Part shown: positions 62,565 through 64,000 of the stretch, in pieces
How positions within the stretch are numbered: position 1 is the first letter of the stretch
Layout of the letters: each line of letters starts with the position of its first letter
Source: Acinetobacter pittii
Lineage (GTDB): Bacteria > Pseudomonadota > Gammaproteobacteria > Pseudomonadales > Moraxellaceae
DNA length: 64,000 nucleotides
Reading direction: 5' to 3'
Assembly (NCBI RefSeq): GCF_034064985.1
Contig: NZ_CP139249.1
Span: 3,348,001-3,412,000 of the forward strand
The notes under the pieces: generated by a model
Told to the model about the DNA's origin: nothing
Databases searched by the model: none
What the model saw: the letters and a program-made list of their open reading frames with translations, nothing else
Program-made: the position numbers and the translations under genes

Positions 62565-64000
62565 ATGGCCTATATTACCCTAAGGGATGTCCAACTTGCT
62601 TTTGGCGGACCTGCCCTGCTCGATGGCGCGAACTTTAATCTAGAACGTGGCGAACGAGTCTGTTTAATTGGTCGTAATGGTGAAGGTAAGTCTACTTTAC
62701 TTAAACTGATCGAGGGAAGCCTATTACCAGATTCTGGTGAAGTTTCTATTCAAAATGGTTTAACTGTTTCAATGTTAGCCCAAGACGTTCCAATGGATTC
62801 AGGTAAGGTTGCTGACATTGTGGCTGATGGCGCAGGCGAAGCTGCCGAAGTACTCAGAGCTTATCATGAAGCAACTGATGCTTGTATGCTGGGAGATATG
62901 GAAGCTTGTGACCGTATGGGTAACCTACAGCATAAGCTCGACCAACTCGACGGTTGGGCACTCGAAAACAAGGTCAATGCTCTATTAAGTAAAATGGGAC
63001 TCGATCCAAATGCAGATTTGGCAGATCTTTCAGGTGGACGTAAACGCCGTGTTTTACTCGCTCGTGCTCTTTTAACGCAGCCAGACGTATTACTTCTAGA
63101 CGAACCAACGAACCATTTAGATGTTGAAAGTATTGAGTGGCTAGAAAAATTCCTACTCGATCAAAATAATTTAACGCTACTATTTATCTCGCATGACCGT
63201 TCTTTTGTAGACAGTATTGCAACTCGAATTGTTGAACTTGATCGTGGCATTTTACGTGGCTACGAAGGCAACTATTCACGTTATTTAGAGCTTAAAGCTC
63301 AGCAAATGGAAGCAGAAGAGAAACAAAATGCTTTATTTGATAAAAAGTTAGCTGAAGAAGAAGCTTGGATTCGCCAAGGGATTAAAGCTCGCCGTACGCG
63401 TAATGAAGGTCGTGTGCGCGCCTTAAAAGCTTTACGTGAAGAATCGAAAGCTCGCCGTTCACAACAGGGCAAAGTGAGCATGGCGACTCAAGAAGCAAAT
63501 CGCTCTGGTAAATTAGTATTTGATATTGAGCACTTAAGCGTATCTTATGACGACAAACCACTGATTAAAGATTTCTCTACACTAGTCATGCGTGGTGACC
63601 GTATTGGCCTAGTCGGTGATAACGGCGTCGGTAAAACAACCTTAATTAAAGCTATTTTAGGTGAAATCGAGCACGGTGGTTCTGTTAAGACAGGTACACA
63701 GTTAGAAGTTGCTTATTTTGATCAATTACGTAATGCCTTAGACCTTGAAAAAACAGTAATGGCAAACGTTTCAGAAGGCTCTGACTTCGTTGATGTAAAT
63801 GGCAACCGCCGTCATATCTACAGCTATTTACAAGATTTCTTGTTTTCACCTGAACGCGCACGCACACCTGTAAAAGCCCTTTCTGGTGGTGAGCGTAACC
63901 GTATCTTGCTTGCTAAATTACTGCTTAAACCATCGAACCTGATTGTGATGGACGAACCAACCAATGACTTGGATATGGTGACTCTTGAGCTTCTTGAAGA
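62565..64000 (+). CDS. uup: ABC-F ATPase Uup, N-terminal part (3' end outside window)
   Basis: The frame runs from the ATG at 62565 to the end of the window, giving at least 478 codons. The first ABC domain has Walker A GRNGEGKST, signature LSGGRKRR and Walker B VLLLDEPTNHLD. A charged linker is followed by the second domain, with Walker A GDNGVGKTT, signature LSGGERNR and the start of Walker B IVMDEPTNDLD. There are no membrane segments, so it is a soluble ABC-F protein. Uup acts on ribosomes or in DNA transactions; mutants increase transposon excision. The C-terminal DNA-binding coiled coil would lie beyond the window. Confidence 0.93.
   Translation, partial: MAYITLRDVQLAFGGPALLDGANFNLERGERVCLIGRNGEGKSTLLKLIEGSLLPDSGEVSIQNGLTVSMLAQDVPMDSGKVADIVADGAGEAAEVLRAYHEATDACMLGDMEACDRMGNLQHKLDQLDGWALENKVNALLSKMGLDPNADLADLSGGRKRRVLLARALLTQPDVLLLDEPTNHLDVESIEWLEKFLLDQNNLTLLFISHDRSFVDSIATRIVELDRGILRGYEGNYSRYLELKAQQMEAEEKQNALFDKKLAEEEAWIRQGIKARRTRNEGRVRALKALREESKARRSQQGKVSMATQEANRSGKLVFDIEHLSVSYDDKPLIKDFSTLVMRGDRIGLVGDNGVGKTTLIKAILGEIEHGGSVKTGTQLEVAYFDQLRNALDLEKTVMANVSEGSDFVDVNGNRRHIYSYLQDFLFSPERARTPVKALSGGERNRILLAKLLLKPSNLIVMDEPTNDLDMVTLELLE

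Overview
The window is a gene-dense, AT-rich gamma-proteobacterial chromosome segment that I assign to Acinetobacter, most probably the A. calcoaceticus-baumannii group. Gene content, gene order and many protein sequences (MetX, PiuA/PiuC, the gluconate/Entner-Doudoroff cluster next to ackA-pta) match what I remember of that group. The species call is from memory and has not been searched. I see no prophage, insertion sequence, CRISPR array, rRNA or tRNA. Almost everything is core metabolism and housekeeping.

Layout. 1-4.6 kb: end of nagZ, a structured intergenic element, a methyltransferase, a hydrolase fused to a PilZ-like domain, and proA. 4.7-11.1 kb (minus strand): an Entner-Doudoroff/gluconate block edd-eda-gntT-gntK followed by a GapN-like aldehyde dehydrogenase. 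11.8-17 kb: ackA-pta and a class I fumarase. 17-22 kb: two envelope proteins, then clpX, clpP and tig on the minus strand. 22.5-25.6 kb: the TonB-dependent siderophore receptor piuA and its usual partner piuC. 25.8-31 kb: a probable leucine leader peptide and leuA, metX-metW, a Sel1-repeat protein and rdgB. 31-38.5 kb: an AEC permease, tatABC, and two PhoX-family phosphatases with Tat signals and lipoboxes, each unit preceded by PhoB-box-like repeats. 38.5-44.3 kb: an NRDE protein, lgt, two small membrane proteins, thyA-folA, a DUF4105 protein and msrA. 44.3-49.7 kb: tonB-exbB-exbD, purU, and a TetR regulator divergent from an aldehyde dehydrogenase. 49.8-53.8 kb: rpmB-rpmG, a KefB/YbaL-type antiporter, small hypothetical genes, an ASCH gene broken by an in-frame stop, and an RRM protein. 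53.8-64 kb: a UvrD/Rep-type helicase, an HdeD-like protein, a probable membrane-anchored metalloprotease, topA, an HxlR/oxidoreductase pair, slyX and the start of uup.

How the genes work together. Gluconate is imported by GntT, phosphorylated by GntK and split by Edd/Eda to pyruvate and glyceraldehyde 3-phosphate. The GapN-like enzyme would oxidise the latter with NADP, and AckA-Pta handle acetyl phosphate. TonB-ExbB-ExbD would energise PiuA, and both loci have Fur-box-like sites. The Tat translocase genes sit directly upstream of two genes for Tat-targeted lipoprotein phosphatases, and Lgt, which would lipidate them, is encoded just downstream. This suggests a phosphate-starvation export module.

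The observations most worth checking are the PhoB-like repeats at tatA and both phoX genes, the leuA leader peptide, the hydrolase-PilZ fusion, the HExxHxxGxxD protein with a possible Met-turn, the nonsense-interrupted ASCH gene, and a hairpin element shared by two distant intergenic regions.
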